DNA of 19,267 bases from Parafilimonas sp. (GCA_025927795.1 JAICKT010000032.1:1-19267); one strand, 5' to 3'; shown: positions 1 through 6,461, counted from the stretch's first letter. A program made the numbers and translations. The notes: generated by a model not told the origin, from the sequence alone.

Positions 1-14
1 AAACAATATACTGT

Positions 15-178
15 CAGTAAGTTATTATATTGTACGTTGTTATAAGACTGTTAATTTAAATACGAAATGTTATCGCAAGACTGAGGCATGGCTTTGTGTG
101 CAAGCGTCTTGTGCGGTTTTATAAGAAAGACTTAAGATACCAATGCGCCAAACCTGCGCCTCAATCTTAAGCCAGCAG
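15..178. repeat. REP/BIME-like repeat unit, copy 1
   Basis: First of two diverged tandem copies; the second starts 189 bases later at 204. Both open with CAGTAAGTTATTAT and end with CAATCTTAAGCCAGCA. The unit holds two imperfect palindromes. Stem 74-81 pairs with 106-113 (eight pairs, one G-T) around a 24-nt loop, which contains its own GCTT/AAGC mini-hairpin. Stem 131-138 pairs with 164-171 (CTTAAGAT/ATCTTAAG). The tract ends about 40 bases from the stop codon of a RAYT transposase gene. In known RAYT systems, paired REP hairpins flank the transposase gene and are its substrate. That this tract is the cognate REP is inference from position and structure. Confidence 0.7.
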
Positions 179-203
179 CATTCTTCAGAACATTATATAG
201 TTT

Positions 204-356
204 CAGTAAGTTATTATAAGTACGTTATTTTAAGAATGTAAATTAAAAAACGAAATGTTAGCGCAAGACTGAGGCATGGCTTTGTGTGTAGGCGTCTTGT
301 GCGGGTTTTATAAAAAAGGCTTAGGCTAAACCTGCACCTCAATCTTAAGCCAGCAT
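204..356. repeat. REP/BIME-like repeat unit, copy 2
   Basis: Second, shorter copy, next to the RAYT gene. Its first hairpin pairs 261-269 with 294-302 (nine pairs, one G-T) and keeps the loop core GAGGCATGGCTTTGTGTG. Its second hairpin pairs 318-325 with 344-351 (GGCTTAGG with CTTAAGCC, one wobble). Several bases differ from copy 1 while pairing is kept, which suggests that the folded form is what selection or the transposase sees. Copy 2 lacks about 25 bases present between the hairpins and at the end of copy 1. Confidence 0.7.
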
Positions 357-397
357 CTGCAGTTTTACAAAAAATAAATCAAACAACATTGGAAATT

Positions 398-967
398 TTA
401 ATAAGTAATAATTAACGGATCAATAAGCATAATATCTAATAAACCTTTACCTGTACCATAATAATCTCTTGCGCTGCTGTACAAATAATCTTCAGGCTTT
501 TCAACGATGCCTGCAACAACAGGATTGTTATGAATATAATCAAGCTTCTGATGTGTAAATTTTGGAGTTATTAATTCTATAGGATGATTATCCTGCTGCC
601 AGAACTGAAAATTGTCGTTATTACTGTTTGCCTTGCCTGCTTTAATAAATAATTCCATCATCCATTCTCTTCTGCTTTCATTTTTGTTATCAATAATAGC
701 TTCTTTCAATTTTGATGAAGTATGTTTTTTTAAATCCCTCATTATATCACTTAACTTATTTGTTGCAGAGCCAATAATCAGGTGAATGTGATTTGTCATA
801 ATAATCCACGCATATAATTCCAATCCTTTGCTTTGCTGGCAATACTCAATACTTTTAATAATAATGTTTTTATATTCTTTCCTTGCAAAAACATCAATCC
901 AGTTTACAACTGCAAAGCTTACAAAGTATAAATGGTCATTGTTGCTGAATTGATACTTACTGCTCAT
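398..967 (-). CDS. REP-associated tyrosine transposase (RAYT, Y1_Tnp family)
   Basis: A 189-residue protein of the IS200/REP-associated single-strand DNA transposase superfamily (HUH endonucleases). The HUH motif is MTNHIHLII with His60 and His62, which bind the catalytic metal. The candidate nucleophilic tyrosine is Tyr144 in KLDYIHNNPV, the typical RAYT helix. The C-terminal YLYSSARDYYG...KGLLDI block is also typical of Bacteroidota members. The length is normal and the frame is intact. It starts at an ATG and has no terminal inverted repeats or partner gene, as expected for a domesticated single-copy RAYT rather than an insertion sequence. Its 3' end adjoins the tandem hairpin repeats at 15-356, its likely substrate. 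Cleavage and transfer of REP single strands is the family's known activity; activity here is inferred. Confidence 0.9.
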   Translation of the reverse strand: MSSKYQFSNNDHLYFVSFAVVNWIDVFARKEYKNIIIKSIEYCQQSKGLELYAWIIMTNHIHLIIGSATNKLSDIMRDLKKHTSSKLKEAIIDNKNESRREWMMELFIKAGKANSNNDNFQFWQQDNHPIELITPKFTHQKLDYIHNNPVVAGIVEKPEDYLYSSARDYYGTGKGLLDIMLIDPLIITY

Positions 968-1037
968 GAAATCTAATGTACTAAATTTAACTGCTCAGCA
1001 GCGTATCGTGCAGATAAAACGAGCCGCAAATAAATAT

Positions 1038-1045
1038 TTCCTTTG
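1038..1045 (+). promoter_or_regulatory. possible -7 promoter box (TTCCTTTG)
   Basis: The final G of TTTG lies exactly 14 nt before the ATG at 1059, the same spacing as four other genes in the window. The Bacteroidota primary sigma factor recognises a -7 element TAnnTTTG; only the TTTG half matches here and no clear -33 TTG is seen. The implied leader is under ten bases. Confidence 0.35.
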
Positions 1046-1058
1046 TAAAAAATAAGAC

Positions 1059-1472
1059 ATGAAAACGTTTCTTTTCACGCTATTCGCGTTGAGCGTTATA
1101 CTGCAACATTTGCCTGGCTATGCACAACAAACAACAGCAGATAAAATTGCAGGAACATGGAGAGGCACTTCACTTTGCCAGGTAAAACAATCTGCCTGCC
1201 ATGATGAAAACGTGGTGTATCACATTTCAAAAAAATCTGCAAACCTGTACACAATACAAGCGAGTAAAATAGTCAACGGAGCAGAAGAAGACATGGACAC
1301 TTTCGATTCTGTTGTGTATGATGAAACAAAGCAAACACTCAAGTTTACAATGAAAGATAACCAGGGTCGTAACGCTGTTTGGTTGTTTAAAATTGATGGC
1401 ATGCAAATTCAAGGAACGCTCACCATAAATGAAAACACTTTGTTCAGGATAGTTGAACTAAAGAAAAGTTGA
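1059..1472 (+). CDS. small secreted protein of unknown function
   Basis: A 137-residue protein that I cannot assign to a named family. Residues 1-23 form a clear signal peptide (basic start, hydrophobic core, GYA cut site before QQ), so it is exported, probably to the periplasm. The mature part begins DKIAGTWRGTSLCQV and runs as alternating short strands (YTIQASKI, LKFTMKD, VWLFKIDG, GTLTIN). This suggests a small beta-barrel or lipocalin-like fold in which GTW is the usual first-strand signature; that is fold inference only. Two cysteines, Cys40 and Cys47, could form a disulfide. A decayed duplicate of this gene, including its upstream region, lies at about 2955-3222, so this is the surviving copy of a tandem family. 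Confidence 0.75.
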   Translation: MKTFLFTLFALSVILQHLPGYAQQTTADKIAGTWRGTSLCQVKQSACHDENVVYHISKKSANLYTIQASKIVNGAEEDMDTFDSVVYDETKQTLKFTMKDNQGRNAVWLFKIDGMQIQGTLTINENTLFRIVELKKS

Positions 1473-1596
1473 TGTAAAGCTTCTTTGTCTAACCTTTTAT
1501 TAAAAAGCCATGATTCGAAAACTAAAACACTTTGCACTTTTAATATAAAGTATTTAACTTAATACAAATTTCAGAGAGCCTTTACAAACTGTTTAT

Positions 1597-2865
1597 ATGT
1601 TCACACTTGATCCCACAAAATCATGGACACAGTTTGAAAAAATAATTTTCAGGTCATTGTTTTTGTGTCTTGGTCTTTTTCTTCTCGACTATGAGATTGG
1701 AATGTTATTTCTTGACCTGGACCAGTATAAGGCATTAAGTGCTATGTATGCTCATCTTTCACAACCATTATTCTGGATAGACCAGCATATATTTCATATT
1801 GGCTATAATCCAAAACTGCACCAGGCATTTCCCGGCGACAGTTATTTTGGAATGGTATATTATTTAACCATCATTAGTATTTCCGTTTTTGTTGTAATTG
1901 TATGGAGTATTATTGAAAGACATAAAAAAAATTATCATCACCTTAATTATTGGTTCAGGCTATATGTTCGTTACGCTGTTGCACTAATTGTATTTTCTTA
2001 TGGGATGGAAAAAGTGTTTGATGTTCAAATGAGTTATCCCCAGGTAACAGATCTTCTAACGCCAATGGGAGATGAAGTAAAGTTCAATGTTGCCTGGAAT
2101 TTTATTGGTGCTTCACCGGGTTATGAAACATTTACCGGTATTTGCGAAGTTGTGGGAAGCCTGTTACTGCTCTTCCACAGAACTTATTTTTTTGGCAGTT
2201 TATTTATGTGCACTATACTTACCAATGTGGTGGCGATTAATTTTTTTTATAATATAGGTGTATTGCTTCCTTCTTCTTTTTTGTTAGTGTCACTGTTGTA
2301 TTTGTTTTTGCCATACGCACAAAAACTTATACAATTTTTCTTTCGCGGAAAAACAATTTCTATTGCGGAAAAACATTACAAATTTGAGAAGAGCTGGAAG
2401 AAATACTTTGTTTTGGGTTTGGGTATTTTAATTCCTTTATTGAGTATTATTAATTCAACGCATGAAGCACATAAATTATATCATAAAGTGCAAACAAATA
2501 GAAAAGATGAAAAGCTATATGATGTTACTTTCTTCATTGCAAAGGATACTTTACAACCTTTACTTACTGATACATTGAGATGGAGAAGGTTTGTATTTTT
2601 ATCAAAGAAAAATACAGCTATTTATAATATGGAAGACAAAGCAGATTTTTATGATTGCGATATAGACTCTTTGAAAAAAATCTGCAGGCTGCATGATAAT
2701 GAGGACTCCACAAAATGGGATATAATGCATTACTCATATCCCGGGGAAAATATGTTGCGGTTCACCGGGTCATGGAAGGGCACCAACGTGAATATATTAA
2801 TGAAAGAAATCCCGATTGACAGCATGAAACTCAATAAAGAAACATCAATATTTCTGCAAGGGTGA
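1597..2865 (+). CDS. DoxX-like multispanning membrane protein with a C-terminal soluble domain
   Basis: A 422-residue integral membrane protein. Hydrophobic segments lie at about 16-35, 82-105, 122-139, 175-195, 198-220, 222-245 and 270-287. The block FSYGMEKVF, and the glycine-containing helix FTGICEVVGSLLLLFHRT followed by another helix, resemble the DoxX-like family of Bacteroidota membrane proteins, which are generally uncharacterised. About 135 residues follow the last helix and form a polar domain with RRFVFLSKKNTAIY and a Trp/Gly-rich end. This tail is much longer than the roughly 130-residue core of minimal DoxX proteins. The start is the first ATG of the frame; no Shine-Dalgarno sequence precedes it. 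It sits 124 bases after the small secreted gene and may be a separate transcript. Function is unknown. Confidence 0.7.
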   Translation: MFTLDPTKSWTQFEKIIFRSLFLCLGLFLLDYEIGMLFLDLDQYKALSAMYAHLSQPLFWIDQHIFHIGYNPKLHQAFPGDSYFGMVYYLTIISISVFVVIVWSIIERHKKNYHHLNYWFRLYVRYAVALIVFSYGMEKVFDVQMSYPQVTDLLTPMGDEVKFNVAWNFIGASPGYETFTGICEVVGSLLLLFHRTYFFGSLFMCTILTNVVAINFFYNIGVLLPSSFLLVSLLYLFLPYAQKLIQFFFRGKTISIAEKHYKFEKSWKKYFVLGLGILIPLLSIINSTHEAHKLYHKVQTNRKDEKLYDVTFFIAKDTLQPLLTDTLRWRRFVFLSKKNTAIYNMEDKADFYDCDIDSLKKICRLHDNEDSTKWDIMHYSYPGENMLRFTGSWKGTNVNILMKEIPIDSMKLNKETSIFLQG

Positions 2866-2926
2866 GTACTTAGTCATGGAGAATTAATTTACAGCATAAT
2901 TTCTTTCCTTTCTCCGCGCAGTCTCC

Positions 2927-2962
2927 TTACAAAGCCATTGGGTGCAAGCCAAGAGCTTGTAA
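2927..2962. repeat. bulged inverted repeat after the DoxX-like gene
   Basis: TTACAAAGC at 2927-2935 pairs with GCTTGTAA at 2955-2962 with one bulged A, around a 19-nt loop. It begins 61 bases beyond the stop codon at 2865 and has no T-run after it, so it could be a transcript-end structure or another hairpin of the repeat type seen at 15-356. Its right arm overlaps the start of the duplicated segment carrying the pseudogene. Confidence 0.35.
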
Positions 2963-3222
2963 ATAGAGCATTCCTCTTTAATAAAAGAAAAAGCATAAGA
3001 ACGTTTCTTTACACAATGTTCGCGTTAGATGCTATACTGCAACATTTGCCCAACTATGCACAATAACCAACAGCAGATAAAATTGAAGAGATATGGAAAG
3101 GCACTTCGCTTTGCCAGGTAAAATAATCCGTCTGCCATGATGAAATGTAGTGTATTATCTTTCAAAAAAATTTGCAAACGTTTACACAATACAAGCAAGT
3201 AAAGTGGTTAACGGCATCGAAG
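2955..3222 (+). pseudogene. decayed, truncated duplicate of the small secreted protein gene
   Basis: This segment aligns with about 1025-1286, from upstream of the intact gene to roughly codon 76. Shared runs include CTGCAACATTTGCC, ACAGCAGATAAAATTG and TTTGCCAGGTAAAA. The ATG has become ATA at 2995. In-frame stops arise at 3064-3066 (from CAA) and 3124-3126 (from CAA). A one-base deletion near the GATGAAA run shifts the frame. Similarity ends near 3222, so the C-terminal half is missing. The codons for both mature cysteines are still legible. It is clearly non-coding now. Because upstream sequence is also copied, it arose by segmental tandem duplication, with the DoxX-like gene lying between the copies. 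Confidence 0.9.
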
Positions 3223-3231
3223 TTTCACTAA

Positions 3232-3244
3232 GTGCAAGCGTCTT
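3232..3244 (+). repeat. 13-bp match to the REP-like unit at the pseudogene's broken end
   Basis: GTGCAAGCGTCTT here is identical to 98-110 in the first REP-like unit and is followed by CCGCAAGCAGCAGCA, which resembles that unit's end. It lies ten bases past the point where pseudogene homology stops. It may be a repeat relic that replaced the 3' half; a short match like this could also be chance. Confidence 0.3.
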
Positions 3245-3346
3245 TCCGCAAGCAGCAGCATGACAGGTAAACAGTGATTTATTTATTATGACAATAAAAA
3301 CAACCTACCTTGAAAGGAAATAAAATACTCATCTCAATTTAAAGCA

Positions 3347-3787
3347 ATGAAAAAAATTTTAATGATAAGTTGTTTACTCTTTTGCGGATACTATTTGTTT
3401 GCGCAGGATAAAAGTATTGAAGCAGAAATAAGAGCTCTTGAACAAACCTTGGTGCAGGCAGTGATAAACAAGGATACAGCCACACTCAGGAAAATATGGG
3501 ATAAAGATTGTATTGTAAACAACCCCGACAATAAAATAATTTTAGCCCAGGCTAATATTATGAACAAACCGGTGATGCAAAAATCAAAAGCGGTGTTTAC
3601 ACGGGATGTGGAGCAAATTCTTATCAATGGCAACGTTGTTATTTCGATGGGAAGTGAAACAATTGTACCTGGAGGTGATGACCCCAAAGCAGGGCAAACT
3701 GTAAAAAGACGCTATACTAATATATGGATGAAGAAAGATGGTGCATGGAAAGTAATCGCACGCCATGCGAATGTAATATGTCAGTAA
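3347..3787 (+). CDS. exported DUF4440 / SnoaL-like (NTF2-fold) protein
   Basis: A 146-residue protein with a signal peptide at 1-19 (MKKILMISCLLFCGYYLFAQ, cut after Ala or Gln), so it is periplasmic. The mature chain has the SnoaL/DUF4440 layout: a first helix EAEIRALEQTLVQAVINKD, the segment TLRKIWDKDCIVNNPDNKI, and C-terminal strands around RRYTNIWMKKDGAWKVIARH, where the TNIW..K.GAWK.IARH pattern is typical of the family. The length matches the family. These cone-shaped domains bind or turn over small molecules, but many secreted members have no known substrate and no catalytic residues can be named here. It stands alone, after the pseudogene and before the decayed repeat region. Confidence 0.85.
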   Translation: MKKILMISCLLFCGYYLFAQDKSIEAEIRALEQTLVQAVINKDTATLRKIWDKDCIVNNPDNKIILAQANIMNKPVMQKSKAVFTRDVEQILINGNVVISMGSETIVPGGDDPKAGQTVKRRYTNIWMKKDGAWKVIARHANVICQ

Positions 3788-3807
3788 ATTTATCCTCCTA
3801 TCTGACT

Positions 3808-3921
3808 CAAGTATAAGTCGCAAAGCATTGTGTGTGGCTACTTGCGCCTTGCTTACAATGTTGATACTTAAAATAAATAAGCACAAGTACCATCCGCACA
3901 TATCAGCGCTACTTATACTTG
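3808..3921. repeat. long-armed inverted repeat, REP-like
   Basis: CAAGTATAAGT at 3808-3818 is matched exactly by ACTTATACTTG at 3911-3921. The arms extend inward by GC/GC at 3820-3821 and 3908-3909 after one mismatch. The enclosed bases contain CGCAAAGCATTGTGTG and ACTTGCGCC, echoing the CGCAAG...TTTGTGTG...CTTGTGCG design of the repeats at 15-356. It starts 20 bases after the stop of the SnoaL-like gene, so it could also terminate that transcript. It is followed by a decayed RAYT 3' end, the same order as at 1-400. Confidence 0.55.
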
Positions 3922-3948
3922 CGCTAGTTCTTTAACGCGTTCTATATT

Positions 3949-4017
3949 AGGAAACTTCAGTAATAATTAAAGATCAGGCAGTGTAATATCAATTAAGCCT
4001 TTCATGCCGTAATGAAC
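3949..4017 (-). pseudogene. degenerate RAYT transposase 3' end
   Basis: On the minus strand this reads HYGMKGLIDITLPDL then a stop at 3967. This corresponds to the intact RAYT tail DYYGTGKGLLDIMLIDPL at the other locus. Nucleotide similarity continues past the coding end: AGTAATAATTAA is identical at 3959-3970 and 404-415, with GGAAA just beyond in both. A lost base shifts the frame and makes the early stop. No HUH motif or catalytic tyrosine region remains, so this is a relic. Confidence 0.6.
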
Positions 4018-4089
4018 AAAACAAACACTTTCTATCGTAGCTGGGTATTCATTGCATAGCATAGTGCAGCATGAAACTGACGCCATCAT
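3967..4089 (-). other. short cysteine-rich open frame of uncertain status
   Basis: A 40-codon frame from ATG at 4089 (MMASVSCCTMLC...) runs in frame into the RAYT-like tail. The frame stays open upstream to 4164, overlapping the end of the histone-like gene in another register (65 codons in all). It has five cysteines in its first 26 residues. I do not recognise it. It may be an accidental frame within a repeat relic or a short repeat-associated peptide; nothing in the sequence proves translation. Confidence 0.25.
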
Positions 4090-4133
4090 TCTCACGCCTC
4101 CTTCATATCCGAGCGAGCCGAAACGCCAAACAT

Positions 4134-4448
4134 TCAAAACACATCTATGATATGTTTTAAAACTCTACCGGGCTGCTTTTTTGCAGTCTTCTTTGGTGCA
4201 GCTTTTTTCGCAGATTTTTTCACAGCAACTTTTTTAGTCGCTTTTTTCTTTGCAGCTTTTTTCGGTTTCTTTTTTTCAACAAGATGTTTTACACCTTCTT
4301 TAATAGATGTAAAAGCTTCGCCTGCAAAGTCAACCACATTCTCTGTGCCTGCAACAATTTCTTCTTTGATATTCGATGCAGTGGTTCCTACTTTTTGAAG
4401 TAAGGTTTTTTTCTTAGCGGATTTTTTTGCGGTCTTTTTCGTTGGCAT
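4134..4448 (-). CDS. lysine/alanine-rich histone H1-like protein
   Basis: A 104-residue, very basic protein. Residues 1-16 (MPTKKTAKKSAKKKTL) and about 58-96 (KKKPKKAAKKKATKK, then AKKAAPKKTAKK) are Lys/Ala low-complexity tails like eukaryotic H1 and bacterial Hc1 or AlgP tails. Between them lies a non-repetitive segment of about 35 residues with a regular helical pattern (SNIKEEIVAGTENVVDFAGEAF). This suggests one amphipathic helix joining two DNA-binding tails. Such proteins usually bind DNA without sequence specificity and affect nucleoid structure; that role is inferred from composition. The opposite-strand open frame here is the antisense of the Lys/Ala codons. A TGCGTTTG box (4490-4497, minus) resembles the -7 promoter element, 42 bases before the start. 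Confidence 0.75.
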   Translation of the reverse strand: MPTKKTAKKSAKKKTLLQKVGTTASNIKEEIVAGTENVVDFAGEAFTSIKEGVKHLVEKKKPKKAAKKKATKKVAVKKSAKKAAPKKTAKKQPGRVLKHIIDVF

Positions 4449-4604
4449 AATGTAAAGTTTAAATTAAAAATAGGTAGTTATTAAATATCCAAACGCATTA
4501 TAGTCCCCAAAAAGAAAAAGAACTGAAGTTGTGGAAGAAAAAAATTAATTCAATCAGCCATGTTCGGCAAGAGTATGTAAATTCTGGTGCTTCATAAAAC
4601 CTCA

Positions 4605-6338
4605 TCATTTGTCTGCATACTTTTCGGGAATACCTATTGTTTTTAAAATTGCTGTTAAAATACTTTTCCAAACAAAACCAAAAAATGACTCCTGAATATT
4701 TCGCTGCGCATTCACTTGCGCAGTACGCAGATTGCTGCCATGTGTAGGGTTTGCATTTTTAATAAGAAACACATTTGCAAAAAACGAGGTTATTGTTTTC
4801 TTATGCATAGTTGTATTTTCACCGCTGTCTTTTTTTAAAGGTGTTAAATGCAAATCATTATACAACATCAGCAGATCAACGTTTGAAGTAAAATTATCAC
4901 CTTCTATTTTTGTATTTGCTTTTGTAACTGTACCGGTTTTAACGGTGAATAAACCTAATGATTCAGCAATGGGATTTAAAATGCTTTTATCAATGCTTCC
5001 TATATTCATTTGCATTGAAAAATTTCCTGTTTTATACTTTTTTAAATCAAAGCTAAAATTGGTAGTGAGTGGAATTGCATTCATAAAAAAACCGTTGAGC
5101 TTTGCCGTTGTATGCTGATAGGTTTTCATTACGGCAGGTATGTTAGAAATGTTTGTAATGGTTCCGTTAATATTATTAAATGTTATTGTACCGGTTTTGT
5201 TGGACTGTGGATTAAACTCTTCATACGATAAATTAAACTTGCGCAACTGTAATTTTTTCACATTAATTTTCAATGGAACTTTCATTAATAATTGATGAGG
5301 AAAATCTTTGATGTTGTTATTTTTGTCTGATGTTGGTAAGCTTCTGTCAACATAATCTTTTATCGCGGGATTATATAACTCCATCTCATCGCTTGTAAAG
5401 CTTTCATTATTCGTTAGCGCCCACCAGTCTATATTTTTAGCAATCACTTTTGGAAAAAGCAAGGTGAAACGATTATCCCGGTATTTCAGTTTTTTTTCAA
5501 ATTGCGTTTTACTGCCTCTTGGTATAAGTGCAACATTGTTTGCTATTAAAGAATGATCAGTTGCATTTATTTGTATAGAATCCATTTTAAATATATACAG
5601 GCTATCAGTTGTGCGGCTAAGAAAATTGTTACAACTTATATTTACCTGTTTTGAAAAAAACACTCTTTGCTTATCGAATTGTGTGGATGAATCAATCCGG
5701 AAATTTTTAAACTGCATAGTAACCTCATTAAATATTTTTTGTCGCTTATTTTTTTGTTTACTGGTGTAGGTACATTTTTGAATAAGGATGCTCTGAATGT
5801 TTACACTTTTTAATTGACCTATCAGTTTTTGATACAATGTTTTTCTTTCTTCTCTTTCACGTTGCAACCGGTTATATTCTTTTGGCTGATGATCACATAC
5901 TATTACAGGTTTTGAAATAACAATACTGTCAAGTTGAATATCTGAAGTATGCAAAAGATCATCTACATTAATGCCTGTTATATGCAGGCTGTCTAATGAT
6001 ATTGTGAAAATATCGTCTGGTGCTTTTTTTAAACTATCCAATAATTTAAGTGCTTGTGCATTGGGTATAAGCTTTGCGTCAAAAACAGAAACAGTTGATG
6101 AAAGAATATCCGGTTCAATTTTTTGTATAGAAAGATCATATAAACCATCTGACCCGGTTTTTACAAGCGATTGCAGTTTTGCAATAATCGCTGGTCTTAA
6201 ATCAATAGGAGATGTGTGTTTGCTTAAAGCAGTTTTATTTTTTGTTGAGTGCAGCGATGAATAGTGAATAACAACAAATGCAGAAATGACAAGAACAAGA
6301 AAAATTATTATTGATAAAACCAGCCATTTTTTTCGCAT
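4605..6338 (-). CDS. AsmA-like membrane-anchored protein (family uncertain)
   Basis: A 577-residue protein with one N-terminal membrane helix (about residues 5-25, after MRKK) and a long extracytoplasmic part. That part is built from short polar/hydrophobic alternating strands, with phrases such as LDSLHITGINVDDLL, LDSIVISKPVI, VNIQSILIQKCTY and VKKLQLRKFNLSYEE. This is the rhythm of AsmA/DUF748-type proteins, which in other bacteria form periplasmic lipid-transfer bridges or assist outer-membrane assembly. A charged stretch near 158-172 (LQREREERKTLYQKL) may be helical. The C-terminus GIPEKYADK follows a hydrophobic stretch (FFGFVWKSILTAILKTIG) that may touch the outer membrane. The family call rests on pattern only. 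The gene is divergent from the AlkB-like gene, 123 bases away. Confidence 0.6.
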   Translation of the reverse strand: MRKKWLVLSIIIFLVLVISAFVVIHYSSLHSTKNKTALSKHTSPIDLRPAIIAKLQSLVKTGSDGLYDLSIQKIEPDILSSTVSVFDAKLIPNAQALKLLDSLKKAPDDIFTISLDSLHITGINVDDLLHTSDIQLDSIVISKPVIVCDHQPKEYNRLQREREERKTLYQKLIGQLKSVNIQSILIQKCTYTSKQKNKRQKIFNEVTMQFKNFRIDSSTQFDKQRVFFSKQVNISCNNFLSRTTDSLYIFKMDSIQINATDHSLIANNVALIPRGSKTQFEKKLKYRDNRFTLLFPKVIAKNIDWWALTNNESFTSDEMELYNPAIKDYVDRSLPTSDKNNNIKDFPHQLLMKVPLKINVKKLQLRKFNLSYEEFNPQSNKTGTITFNNINGTITNISNIPAVMKTYQHTTAKLNGFFMNAIPLTTNFSFDLKKYKTGNFSMQMNIGSIDKSILNPIAESLGLFTVKTGTVTKANTKIEGDNFTSNVDLLMLYNDLHLTPLKKDSGENTTMHKKTITSFFANVFLIKNANPTHGSNLRTAQVNAQRNIQESFFGFVWKSILTAILKTIGIPEKYADK

Positions 6339-6351
6339 AGCTTATCAATGT

Positions 6352-6359
6352 CAAATTCT
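6352..6359 (-). promoter_or_regulatory. possible -7 promoter box (AGAATTTG) of the AsmA-like gene
   Basis: The G of TTTG lies exactly 14 nt before the ATG at 6338. It is paired with an equally spaced box on the other strand at 6441-6448 for the divergent gene. Only TTTG of the Bacteroidota TAnnTTTG element matches, and no -33 TTG is evident. Confidence 0.35.
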
Positions 6360-6440
6360 GCACCATAAAGAAATTATTTTATGCCGGATGTTTTTCAAAC
6401 GCAGTAAGTGCGATAGTAGTTATGCAATTATATCTGGTTA

Positions 6441-6448
6441 AAAATTTG
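6441..6448 (+). promoter_or_regulatory. possible -7 promoter box (AAAATTTG) of the AlkB-like gene
   Basis: This eight-base box is identical to the one before the DinB-like gene (16471-16478), and in both cases the G is 14 nt before the ATG. The flanking TA-rich base context (TAAAAATTTG) is also shared. It fits the TTTG half of the Bacteroidota -7 element; the fixed short spacing implies a leader under ten bases. Confidence 0.4.
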
Positions 6449-6461
6449 TCGTTTCAAAAAC

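Noticed and set aside
1..400. Tandem repeats as a CRISPR array
   Set aside because: There are only two long, diverged units without constant repeats and unique spacers, and no cas genes; the hairpin content and adjacent RAYT fit REP elements better.
1480..1510. CTTTT/AAAAG hairpin after the small secreted gene
   Set aside because: Five A-T-dominated pairs with a three-base loop are too weak to call a terminator.
2866..2954. tRNA or small RNA gene after the DoxX-like gene
   Set aside because: Cloverleaf elements (acceptor complement, T-loop GTTCRA) are not present; only the bulged hairpin at 2927-2962 is seen.
3391..3901. Two minus-strand open frames over the SnoaL-like gene
   Set aside because: Both are shadows of a gene with a clear signal peptide and family pattern on the plus strand.
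4147..4398. Phe/Ala-rich open frame on the plus strand
   Set aside because: It is the exact antisense of Lys/Ala codons in the histone-like gene, where Lys AAA/AAG reads as Phe and Ala as Ala/Cys; the minus-strand frame is the plausible product.
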